The position numbers and the translations under genes are program-made. Shown here one piece after another: positions 1 through 6,246 of a DNA stretch of 7,510 bases. The stretch's first letter is position 1. The number at the start of each line of letters is the position of its first letter. The stretch is taken from positions 1 to 7,510 of the forward strand of contig JAVBLV010000012.1 of assembly GCA_031553195.1 (NCBI GenBank), in the 5' to 3' direction. Origin of the DNA: JAVBLV01 sp031553195. Lineage in GTDB: Bacteria; Bacteroidota; Bacteroidia; Bacteroidales; P3. The notes under the pieces are model-generated. The model had not been told where the DNA came from and searched no databases. It saw only the letters and a program-made list of their open reading frames with translations.

Positions 1-16
1 GATTTTGTTTTTTCAT
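1..16 (-). CDS. Possible start of a leftward gene, cut by the window edge
   Basis: On the minus strand an ATG at 16-14 is followed by AAA AAA CAA AAT, giving MKKQN before the window ends. The Lys-rich opening would suit the start of a signal peptide, but five codons cannot identify a product. The call rests mainly on context: a good Bacteroidota-type promoter match on the same strand (40-71) would start transcription about 17 nt upstream of this ATG, and no other leftward start lies between them. If real, the gene is divergent from the efflux cluster. Confidence 0.3.
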
Positions 17-39
17 TATAACCAATTAGAAATCAGTTA

Positions 40-71
40 TAAAGATACGAATTTTCAAGGTCTTTTCCAAA
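40..71 (-). promoter_or_regulatory. Putative leftward Bacteroidota-type promoter
   Basis: Read on the minus strand, TTTG (71-68) is followed by a 20-bp spacer and TATCTTTA (47-40). This matches the -33/-7 form TTTG...TAnnTTTG used by the Bacteroidota primary sigma factor, except for a final A instead of G. The predicted transcription start near 33 gives a leader of about 17 nt to the ATG at 16. Short leaders without a Shine-Dalgarno site are usual in this phylum. Confidence 0.45.
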
Positions 72-85
72 TATAAACCCACATA

Positions 86-106
86 TTTTACTGATTATCA
101 GAAAAA
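86..106. other. Imperfect palindrome in the divergent intergenic region
   Basis: CTGAT-T-ATCAG (91-101) is a perfect 5-bp inverted repeat around one base. After one mismatched pair it extends through TTTT (86-89) and AAAA (103-106). It lies just upstream of the leftward promoter, where a regulator site could sit. No T-run terminator follows in either direction. Short AT-rich palindromes arise by chance, so an operator role is only a possibility. Confidence 0.25.
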
Positions 107-189
107 TATATCGACAATGATAATTTTTGTCATGTACTAAAAAAAAATAAATAATCAAAATTTTAAAATGATTTTTCGGATAAATTCAC

Positions 190-217
190 TCTCAATTTTC
201 AATTCTCAACTCTCCAT
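190..217. repeat. Degenerate 7-bp tandem repeat, TCTCAAT-like, four units
   Basis: Four successive 7-mers begin at 190, 197, 204 and 211: TCTCAAT, TTTCAAT, TCTCAAC and TCTCCAT. The tract is pyrimidine-rich and non-coding. It lies about 70 bp upstream of the putative promoter of the efflux cluster. A stem-like pair follows, CGTTTTTT (236-243) and AAAAAACG (257-264), with a 13-nt loop. No function can be assigned to either. Confidence 0.5.
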
Positions 218-284
218 TTAATTTTATTTCATCTCCGTTTTTTCCGTTTCATTTTTAAAAAACGTCATTTCAACAAAATTTTTA

Positions 285-314
285 TTTGGTTGTTTGGTAT
301 TCGTCTTAATTTTG
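285..314 (+). promoter_or_regulatory. Putative promoter of the efflux cluster
   Basis: TTTG (285-288), an 18-bp spacer and TAATTTTG (307-314) match the Bacteroidota -33/-7 promoter form, with a perfect TAnnTTTG. The spacer is slightly shorter than the usual 19-21 bp. The start point would be near 321, leaving a leader of about 20 nt before the ATG at 341. This site also argues against translation from the TTG at 290, which would lie inside the promoter. Confidence 0.5.
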
Positions 315-340
315 TGTTGTTCAAAAATTCAATCAGAAGT

Positions 341-1636
341 ATGAAAAAAAGTCTTTTAATCCCTTTGTTTTGTTTGCTTTTTATTTCTTCGTGGGCGCAA
401 GACACTACAAAACATGTTTTTACATTGGAACAATGTTTAGATTATGCATTCAGAAATAACTATAACAGACAATCTTTAAAATTATCAGAAGAAGCCAGAG
501 AAGACTCTTGGCAACAATCAAAAATGGAAAGACTCCCTAGCGTAAGCGCTTCTTTGAGCGAAAGTTTAAGTAGTAGTAAGCACGATTCCCCTTCGTGGAA
601 TGGAAATTACCAGTTGAATGCCGGCGTTACGCTTTTTCAAGGAGGAAGCATCAGCAATACCATCGAACAGAATAAGTTAATGATGCGGCAATCCGTCTAT
701 CAAACGTCTCAATATGAGAATGAACTGACTGTACAAATTTTACAGGCTTTCTTAACTGTTTTAGGGAATCAGGAATTGCTAAAATATCAGGAAGTGGTGG
801 TAAAAGCCAGCGAGGAGCAAGCCAAGCAAGGGCAAGAACAATTTAAAGTAGGTCAGATATTGGAAAGCGACTACTTATTGCTGGAAGCCCAATATGCAAA
901 TGACAAAAATAACATTGAAGATACTAAAATTAGTCTGGACAATAGTTTATTGTCATTAAAAAGCCTCTTATCCATGTATCCCAATGAAGAACTACAAATT
1001 ATTTATCCCGATACATCGACCATTGTACAAATGGCTCTTCTTCCGAACAAAGACTATGTCCTGAACAAAGCGCTACAAACGCTTCCCGATATAAAAATAA
1101 GCCAATATAATGTAGAAATTGCAAATGTAGGTATTAAATTAGCTAAATCAAGCTATTATCCTACATTAAATTTAAATGGAAGCATTGGAACTGGACATGC
1201 AAATGATTATTCCAATTTCGGGACTCAACTTTCGGATCGTTTGAATGAACAAATCGGGTTGAATTTGAGTATTCCTATTTATAACAACAATCGTACAAAA
1301 TCTAAAGTTACGCAAAGTAAAATTGCTCTGCAACAAGCGGAACTGGATCAAAAACAGACCGAATTAAATATTTTACAAAACGTAGCAACGGAATATCAAA
1401 ATGTGGTTTCGGCTTATAATAAATTTCAAACAACCAATGTAAGGCAAAATGCGTATCTAAAAACATTCGAAGCCTATCGGGCGCAATTCAACGCAGGGGC
1501 CATTACAGCCGTGGATTTATTACAACAACAAAATAATTATATCAGCGCATTGAACGACTATATTCAGAGCAAATATGGGTTTATGCTGAAACGTAAAATC
1601 TTAGATGTATATATAGGCGAAAAAATAACTATGTAA
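341..1636 (+). CDS. TolC-family outer-membrane efflux protein
   Basis: This 431-residue protein is the outer-membrane duct of a tripartite exporter, expected to form a trimeric beta-barrel with a long periplasmic alpha-tunnel. The start is the ATG at 341, which gives a clean Sec signal peptide: KK, a hydrophobic core LLIPLFCLLFI, and a likely cut after SWAQ (residue 20). The in-frame TTG at 290 would bury that signal under 17 extra residues and overlaps the promoter. Two OEP repeats are visible, about residues 28-212 and 238-425. Their matching parts include FKVGQILESDYLLLEAQY (168-185) against FNAGAITAVDLLQQQNNY (383-400), and GVTLFQGG (95-102) against LSIPIYNN (309-316). The helices are rich in Gln and Asn, as is common in this family. 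It is the first gene of the cluster and is followed by the adaptor after 68 bp. Family assignment is firm; the substrate is unknown. Confidence 0.93.
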   Translation: MKKSLLIPLFCLLFISSWAQDTTKHVFTLEQCLDYAFRNNYNRQSLKLSEEAREDSWQQSKMERLPSVSASLSESLSSSKHDSPSWNGNYQLNAGVTLFQGGSISNTIEQNKLMMRQSVYQTSQYENELTVQILQAFLTVLGNQELLKYQEVVVKASEEQAKQGQEQFKVGQILESDYLLLEAQYANDKNNIEDTKISLDNSLLSLKSLLSMYPNEELQIIYPDTSTIVQMALLPNKDYVLNKALQTLPDIKISQYNVEIANVGIKLAKSSYYPTLNLNGSIGTGHANDYSNFGTQLSDRLNEQIGLNLSIPIYNNNRTKSKVTQSKIALQQAELDQKQTELNILQNVATEYQNVVSAYNKFQTTNVRQNAYLKTFEAYRAQFNAGAITAVDLLQQQNNYISALNDYIQSKYGFMLKRKILDVYIGEKITM

Positions 1637-1654
1637 AACGGGTCTGGCGTTCAT

Positions 1655-1697
1655 AATGTTTAAACGCGATAACGTTAGAAACTTTGAAATTAAATTA
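1655..1697 (+). repeat. 9-bp-period AACGTT-type repeat, spacer 1
   Basis: In the 68-bp gap between the channel and adaptor genes, units can be aligned as AATGTTTAA (1655), a short 7-nt unit (1664), AACGTTAGA (1671) and AACTTTGAA (1680), with a further AT-rich unit to 1697. This is the weakest of three related tracts in the cluster; the others are at 2913-2964 and 5051-5121. Confidence 0.4.
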
Positions 1698-1704
1698 TTT
1701 GAAT

Positions 1705-2895
1705 ATGAAAAAGAAAAAAGTTATTATCAGCATCGTTGCTGTGCTTCTTGTAGGTGTTATCATTTTCCTTCTTGCGGGTTCAGGGAAAAAACATGTTAAG
1801 TTTGTTATGGAAGCCGTACAAGAAAAAACCATTGAAACAACAGTTACCGCTACAGGTTATGTACAACCAGTAGATAAGGTAGATGTGGGAACGCAGGTTT
1901 CGGGGGTGATTGAAAAGATTTTTGTGGATTTTAATTCCCATGTAAAAAAAGGACAACTATTGGCAGAATTAGATAAATCTACATTGAGCGAAAAATTAAC
2001 GCAAGCAAATGCAAGCTTAACCAGTGCGCAAAGTGATCTTCTCTTTGCACAGCAAAGTTATGACCGGACTAAACAATTATATGATGCAAAAGCCGCAACA
2101 AAGGCTGCTTATGAAGATGCGGTTAATCGTTTGGAGCAAGCCAAAACCAATATTGCCAATGCTAAAGCAAATGTACACCAGGCGCAGGTGAATTTAGGCT
2201 ATGCCGAAATATATTCTCCTATTGATGGAGTGGTGTTAAACCGTGCTGTAGAGCAAGGACAAACGGTTGCGGCATCTTTCAATACGCCGACTTTATTTAC
2301 TATTGCTAATGACTTAAAAAAGATGCAGGTAGAAGCTAATGTGGATGAAGCAGACATTGGACAAGTACAACTCGGACAAAAAGTAAAGTTTACAGTAGAT
2401 TCATATACTGATGATACATTTGACGGAACAGTAAGTCAAATTCGTTTACAGCCCACTGTAACAAGTAATGTAGTAACCTATACGGTTATTATTCTCGCTC
2501 CTAATCCAGAAGAAAAACTATTTCCCGGAATGACAGCCAATATTACGATTATTACGGGTGAGGAAAAAGGCTTGGCTGTTCCTGCAGAAGCATTGCATTT
2601 TAATCCTACTCAGGAAATGTTAAATAAGAAAGAGCAACGACCTGATGCATCAAATAAAGGAGACAATGCGCGTACCGGCGGAAAAACTGTTTGGATACAA
2701 GGTCCCCAAGGAATAGTCCGTAAAGAAATAAAGACAGGCATGTCGGATGGAGTGAATACAATTGTTTTGGAAGGTTTGCATGCAAATGACACGGTTATTG
2801 TTTCGGCAGTGCTTGAAGAATCCAAAAACAAAAAAGAAGAATCCGCTGTTGCTAATCCGTTAATGCCTAAGCGGCCGAGAGGAGGAAGAAGATAG
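1705..2895 (+). CDS. MacA-like periplasmic adaptor (HlyD/membrane fusion protein family)
   Basis: This 396-residue adaptor links the inner-membrane ABC transporter to the TolC-like duct. The start is the ATG at 1705 (MKKKKVII); an in-frame TTG at 1684 would add seven residues that fall in the spacer repeat. One N-terminal membrane anchor spans about residues 6-24. The split lipoyl domain is at 51-90 (with VGTQVSGVIEKIFVDFNSHV, 61-80) and 166-190 (IYSPIDGVVLNRAVEQGQ, 169-186). Between them is an alpha-helical hairpin (about 92-166) rich in Ala, Gln and Asn. A beta-barrel (about 205-290) and a membrane-proximal domain (about 290-370) follow. Residues 300-328 form a polar loop rich in Lys, Asn and Asp, and the tail ends in the very basic RPRGGRR. 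Together with the ATPase and permease genes downstream this points to a MacA-type rather than RND-type adaptor. Length is normal for the family. Confidence 0.92.
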   Translation: MKKKKVIISIVAVLLVGVIIFLLAGSGKKHVKFVMEAVQEKTIETTVTATGYVQPVDKVDVGTQVSGVIEKIFVDFNSHVKKGQLLAELDKSTLSEKLTQANASLTSAQSDLLFAQQSYDRTKQLYDAKAATKAAYEDAVNRLEQAKTNIANAKANVHQAQVNLGYAEIYSPIDGVVLNRAVEQGQTVAASFNTPTLFTIANDLKKMQVEANVDEADIGQVQLGQKVKFTVDSYTDDTFDGTVSQIRLQPTVTSNVVTYTVIILAPNPEEKLFPGMTANITIITGEEKGLAVPAEALHFNPTQEMLNKKEQRPDASNKGDNARTGGKTVWIQGPQGIVRKEIKTGMSDGVNTIVLEGLHANDTVIVSAVLEESKNKKEESAVANPLMPKRPRGGRR

Positions 2896-2912
2896 AAGGA
2901 GGAAATGTTTAT

Positions 2913-2964
2913 AACGTTCCTAAAGTTTGTAACGTTATGGACTTTAAACTTTGTAAATGAAGAA
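2913..2964 (+). repeat. 9-bp-period AACGTT-type repeat, spacer 2
   Basis: The 71-bp gap between the adaptor and ATPase genes is almost filled by phased units: AACGTTCCT (2913), AAAGTTTGT (2922), AACGTTATG (2931), a 7-nt unit (2940), AACTTTGTA (2947) and AATGAAGAA (2956). The AACTTTGTA unit begins exactly 20 nt before the ATG at 2967. The same spacing occurs in front of the histidine kinase gene. A role in translation initiation, RNA structure or protein binding is possible but not shown. Confidence 0.6.
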
Positions 2965-2966
2965 TT

Positions 2967-3707
2967 ATGAATAAAATCATCGAAATACAGGAACTCCGGA
3001 GGGTTTTTCAAGTAGGCAGCGAGGAAGTGCATGCTTTGAAAGGAATTTCTTTCTCAGTTAGCGAAGGTGAATTTGTGAGTATCATGGGGACCAGCGGAAG
3101 CGGAAAATCAACATTGTTAAATATATTGGGGTGTCTTGATCGTCCTACTTCGGGGGAATATTATATTGATGAAATAGCAGTAAGCAAACGAACCAAAGAT
3201 GAATTGTCGACTTTACGAAACCGGAAAATCGGATTTGTTTTTCAATCATATAATTTATTAGCAAGAACATCGGCATTGGAGAATGTGGAGCTTCCATTGC
3301 TTTATAATAATTCTGTTTCGAGTAGAGAACGAAAGGAGCGGGCCACACATGCATTGGAACAGGTGGGTTTGCAAGACCGGATGGGGCACATGCCAAACCA
3401 GCTTTCGGGAGGACAGCAACAAAGGGTGGCCATTGCTCGTGCATTGGTAAATGATCCGGTCATCCTTTTGGCCGACGAGGCAACAGGGAACCTCGATACG
3501 CAGACTTCCTACGAAATTATGAGTTTGTTCCAGAAACTTAATTCCGAAGGTAAAACCATTGCTTTTGTAACGCATGAACCGGATATTGCTGTTTTTACTT
3601 GTCGTACTATCCAATTACGCGACGGACATATTATAAAAGATTATGCTGTGCAACCTAAATCAGCAAAAGAAGCATTGGAGGCGTTACCAAAAAGTGAGGA
3701 TTATTAG
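2967..3707 (+). CDS. ABC transporter ATPase, MacB/LolD type
   Basis: This 246-residue cytoplasmic nucleotide-binding subunit powers the exporter. All motifs are intact: Walker A GTSGSGKST (41-49), Q-loop Gln in FVFQSYNLL (Gln93), signature LSGGQ (146-150), Walker B VILLADE (165-171), D-loop GNLD (174-177), and the switch His in FVTHEP (His203). The motif context VFQSYNLL and LADEATGNLD is typical of the MacB/LolD/FtsE branch, which works with type VII, FtsX-like permeases. In Escherichia coli MacB the ATPase and permease are one chain. Here they are separate genes, as is common in Bacteroidota and Gram-positive relatives. The ATG at 2967 fits the usual N-terminus. The permease follows after 115 bp. 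The C-terminal 20 residues are rich in Lys, Ala and Glu and lie outside the conserved core. Confidence 0.95.
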   Translation: MNKIIEIQELRRVFQVGSEEVHALKGISFSVSEGEFVSIMGTSGSGKSTLLNILGCLDRPTSGEYYIDEIAVSKRTKDELSTLRNRKIGFVFQSYNLLARTSALENVELPLLYNNSVSSRERKERATHALEQVGLQDRMGHMPNQLSGGQQQRVAIARALVNDPVILLADEATGNLDTQTSYEIMSLFQKLNSEGKTIAFVTHEPDIAVFTCRTIQLRDGHIIKDYAVQPKSAKEALEALPKSEDY

Positions 3708-3717
3708 ATAGCCCACT

Positions 3718-3743
3718 AGCCCCAAAAATTGGGAACAAAGTTC
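3718..3743. other. Two small adjacent hairpins after the ATPase gene
   Basis: CCCAA-AAA-TTGGG (3721-3733) and GAAC-AAA-GTTC (3733-3743) lie just downstream of the ATPase stop codon, each with an AAA loop and sharing G3733. AGCCCC at 3718-3723 repeats the left arm of the palindrome at 3795. No T-run follows, so these are not a standard terminator. They may be a decayed copy of the nested palindrome family, or an mRNA processing or stability element. Confidence 0.35.
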
Positions 3744-3794
3744 TTACTTAAATGAAATCAAAAATAAAGAATAATAATTAAAACCAAATTCCTA

Positions 3795-3816
3795 AGCCCC
3801 TTTGGGGTTTGGGGCT
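3795..3816 (+). repeat. Nested GC-rich palindrome just before the permease start
   Basis: The left arm AGCCCC (3795-3800) can pair with GGGGCT (3811-3816), or its CCCC can pair with the nearer GGGG (3804-3807) across a TTT loop. The two foldings exclude each other. The element ends 6 nt before the ATG at 3823. It is strikingly GC-rich compared with its AT-rich surroundings. A second element of the same plan lies at 6212-6246. Either folding could affect access of ribosomes to the permease start. Confidence 0.55.
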
Positions 3817-3822
3817 AATATT

Positions 3823-5043
3823 ATGAACCTGTTCAACCTTTTAAAAATTGCATATAAAGCGCTGTTACGAAACAAGACAAGGGCTTTACTTACCATGTTG
3901 GGTATTATCATTGGCATTTCTTCTGTTATTGCTATGGTGAGTTTGGGGCAAAGTTCTTCTAAAAGCATTAATGATCAAATTTCCACAATGGGAACAAATT
4001 TGATTATGGTTATGCGCGCCAGCCAACGACAAGGAGGAGTCAATATTGGTTCCGGAAGCGTACAAACATTAACCGAAAAAGACGTTGACGCTATCTTACA
4101 ACAAGCAAAATTTATTAGCATGGCTTCGCCTGTGGTAAATGCCGGAGGACAGTTGGTAAACGGAGCCAATAACTGGCCGGGGAGTATACAGGGAGGAAAT
4201 AGCGATTTCATTACCATACGAAAATATGAAATTGAGTCGGGTATAAATTTTACGGAACAAGATGTGAAAAGCGCCGCCAAAGTTTGTTTGGTAGGGGAAA
4301 CCGTTGTTGAAAATTTATTCCCAAACGGAGAAAATCCTGTAGGACAAACGATTCGTTTTAATAAAATTCCTTTTAAGATTATTGGGGTTCTGAAAAGTAA
4401 AGGGCAAAACCAAATGGGACAAGATCAGGATGATGTGGTAATTGCACCTTATACAACAGTTCAAAAAAGAATTTTAGCGGTTACATTTATACACATGATT
4501 ATGGCATCTGCCGCTTCGGAAGATGTGGCATCTCTTGCCACTGATGAAATAGAATCTATCCTGCGTGCACAACATAAATTAAAAGCGAATGATGATGATG
4601 ATTTTCAAGTCCGTACCCAACAAGAGATGTTGCAAATGATGAATTCCATAAGTGGATTTCTAACAGTTTTATTGGCCGCAATTGCTTCTATTTCTTTGGT
4701 TGTGGGCGGTATAGGAATTATGAATATCATGTATGTAACCGTTACTGAACGTACCAAGGAAATCGGTTTAAGGATGTCTATCGGAGCGCATAACCGCGAT
4801 ATTATGTTGCAATTTTTGTGCGAAAGTACCATCCTTAGCTTAATAGGCGGTTTGATTGGAATTTTGCTCGGACTTGCTTTATCTTATATAGCATCGAGTT
4901 TATTGCATTGGCCATTTATTGTAAGTACTTCGGCTGTGGGTATTTCATTTTTGGTTTGCGCCGCTACAGGTATTTTCTTTGGTTGGTATCCGGCCAAGAA
5001 AGCAGCTTCGCTAGATCCGATTAATGCCTTGAGATATGAATAA
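3823..5043 (+). CDS. ABC transporter permease, MacB/FtsX type
   Basis: This 406-residue inner-membrane subunit should couple ATP hydrolysis to movement of its periplasmic domain, in partnership with the ATPase and adaptor upstream. It has the four-helix type VII plan: TM1 about 21-41 (ALLTMLGIIIGISSVIAMVS, 21-40), a large periplasmic MacB-PCD domain about 42-278, then TM2 about 279-303, TM3 about 333-358 and TM4 about 365-388. Family hallmarks are visible: RNKTRALLTMLGIIIG (16-31), VTERTKEIGLRMSIGA (307-322), and the C-terminal PAKKAASLDPINALRYE (390-406). The start is ATG 3823. The in-frame TTG at 3802 would add MGFGANI, encoded by the palindrome, and is unlikely. No N-terminal ATPase domain is fused. 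Length matches stand-alone MacB-like permeases of about 400 residues. Confidence 0.94.
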   Translation: MNLFNLLKIAYKALLRNKTRALLTMLGIIIGISSVIAMVSLGQSSSKSINDQISTMGTNLIMVMRASQRQGGVNIGSGSVQTLTEKDVDAILQQAKFISMASPVVNAGGQLVNGANNWPGSIQGGNSDFITIRKYEIESGINFTEQDVKSAAKVCLVGETVVENLFPNGENPVGQTIRFNKIPFKIIGVLKSKGQNQMGQDQDDVVIAPYTTVQKRILAVTFIHMIMASAASEDVASLATDEIESILRAQHKLKANDDDDFQVRTQQEMLQMMNSISGFLTVLLAAIASISLVVGGIGIMNIMYVTVTERTKEIGLRMSIGAHNRDIMLQFLCESTILSLIGGLIGILLGLALSYIASSLLHWPFIVSTSAVGISFLVCAATGIFFGWYPAKKAASLDPINALRYE

Positions 5044-5050
5044 CAGCTCT

Positions 5051-5121
5051 AAGGTTCGTAACATTTTTAAGATTTATAACGTTACAAACCCTGCAACATT
5101 ATAAATTTTGTAAATCAAAAG
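5051..5121 (+). repeat. 9-bp-period AACGTT-type repeat, spacer 3
   Basis: This is the clearest tract. Eight successive units begin at 5051, 5060, 5069, 5078, 5087, 5095, 5104 and 5113, all starting with AA and all 9 nt except one of 8. Examples are AACATTTTT (5060), AACGTTACA (5078) and AATTTTGTA (5104). The last of these begins 20 nt before the kinase ATG at 5124, matching the arrangement before the ATPase gene. It fills nearly the whole 80-bp gap. Confidence 0.6.
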
Positions 5122-5123
5122 AT

Positions 5124-6167
5124 ATGCAAAAATCGCCTTTAAATTATCGTACGGCTCTTGCTTTCTCCATAGGGATTTCGCTTTTGTTGAATCTACTATT
5201 TTTAATCATGTTTTTTTATGGAAAAGATGCCGTTATGCCTTCGGAAGGAGAACGGATCCGTCCTTCGTTGAATGCTTGGAACATGTTAATGCATGTAATT
5301 GCTAATTTTTTACTCGTTTTCACACTTTATGTGTTGAATTTTAAATTATTGAAAATACGATTCAATTCAACGGTAAAATTGCTGACGATTATACTCGCTA
5401 CATTTGTTTGCACATGGGTACTTAGTTATGTATTCTCCAATATTCAATTGCAATTTAAAGATTTACCTACAAACTCTAAGCATATCATAAGGGGCGGAAT
5501 GGTAAGAGATTCGTTCATTGCTATTATTGTTTTGTTTTCATCTCAATTGCTTAATTTATGGTATAAACAGCAACTAACAGCGCTGGAAAATAAAAGCTTA
5601 TTGGCCGAAAATATGAAAACCCGTTTTGCCGCGTTGAAAAATCAAGTAGATCCGCATTTTTTATTCAATTCTTTGAATACTCTCAACTCCCTGATTAAAA
5701 TAAATACGGAAAAAGCCCAGGAATATGTTCAACAACTTTCCTATGTTTTTCGTTATACGCTACAAAACAAAGAAACCATTACATTGTCGGAAGAATTGAA
5801 ATTCACGCAATCATATTGTTCTTTAATGCAAATCCGGTATGGAGAGAGTCTTCGTTTTATTCACCAGATAGACGCAAAATATTACGATTATGCGATAATT
5901 CCGTTAAGTTTACAAATTTTGGTTGAGAATGCCATTAAACACAATGTAGTAAGCAATAAGCAACCGCTTAGCATTACCATTTCCACTTCGGAAGATTTAT
6001 ATATCAGCGTTTCGAATCCCATTCAGTTGAAAAAAATTCCCGAAACCGGAGAACGGATCGGTTTGGATAATTTAGCTGAAAGATACCGTTTAATGTGGCA
6101 AAAAGAAATCTGTGTTTACGAAACAGAGGGGGTTTTTGAAGTTAAAATACCATTGATACGTCTGTAA
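5124..6167 (+). CDS. LytS/YehU-type sensor histidine kinase
   Basis: This 347-residue membrane kinase probably autophosphorylates on His178 and passes phosphate to the regulator encoded next. Four hydrophobic segments form the sensor part: about 11-32, 51-72, 84-108 and 128-146. There is no large extracytoplasmic domain, so the signal is probably sensed within or at the membrane. A short coiled linker (147-170) leads to the His-kinase box LKNQVDPHFLFNSLNTLNSL (171-190), the hallmark of this family. The ATP-binding half has the N-box PLSLQILVENAIKHN (260-274) and the G-box GERIGLDNLAERY (309-321). No PAS, GAF or HAMP domain is evident. Stop codons TAA TAA are in tandem at 6165-6170. Position directly after the exporter genes suggests that it senses the exporter's substrate or the stress it relieves. 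Confidence 0.93.
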   Translation: MQKSPLNYRTALAFSIGISLLLNLLFLIMFFYGKDAVMPSEGERIRPSLNAWNMLMHVIANFLLVFTLYVLNFKLLKIRFNSTVKLLTIILATFVCTWVLSYVFSNIQLQFKDLPTNSKHIIRGGMVRDSFIAIIVLFSSQLLNLWYKQQLTALENKSLLAENMKTRFAALKNQVDPHFLFNSLNTLNSLIKINTEKAQEYVQQLSYVFRYTLQNKETITLSEELKFTQSYCSLMQIRYGESLRFIHQIDAKYYDYAIIPLSLQILVENAIKHNVVSNKQPLSITISTSEDLYISVSNPIQLKKIPETGERIGLDNLAERYRLMWQKEICVYETEGVFEVKIPLIRL

Positions 6168-6211
6168 TAAAAAATAATGGTTCAAAATATTATAATTATT
6201 AACGATGGAAA

Positions 6212-6246
6212 AAATCTCCTCTCTCAGAGGAGGTTGGGAGAGATTT
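6212..6246 (+). repeat. Nested palindrome just before the response-regulator start
   Basis: The outer arms AAATCTC (6212-6218) and GAGATTT (6240-6246) are perfectly complementary. An overlapping inner hairpin pairs CTCCTCT (6216-6222) with AGAGGAG (6226-6232) around a CTC loop. TTGGG joins inner and outer right arms, matching the TTTGGGG junction in the element at 3795-3816. It ends 3 nt before the ATG at 6250. The strong 7-bp inner stem beside the start could limit translation of the regulator. Confidence 0.6.

Noticed and set aside
290..340. TTG start giving a 17-residue N-terminal extension of the TolC-like protein
   Set aside because: It overlaps the putative promoter and would place 17 residues ahead of a clear signal peptide that begins at the ATG at 341.
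2610..3032. Minus-strand open frame of 140 codons across the adaptor-ATPase junction
   Set aside because: It lies opposite two well-supported genes, spans the repeat spacer, and has no recognisable domain or promoter.
3145..3614. Two overlapping minus-strand open frames opposite the ATPase gene
   Set aside because: They are shadows of a gene with every catalytic motif intact, and their translations have no family features.
3802..3822. TTG start for the permease
   Set aside because: The seven added residues come from the palindrome. The ATG at 3823 gives the usual N-terminus of the family.
1655..5121. CRISPR-like interpretation of the repeated spacer sequences
   Set aside because: Units are only 9 bp, degenerate and contiguous, with no unique spacers between them and no cas genes.
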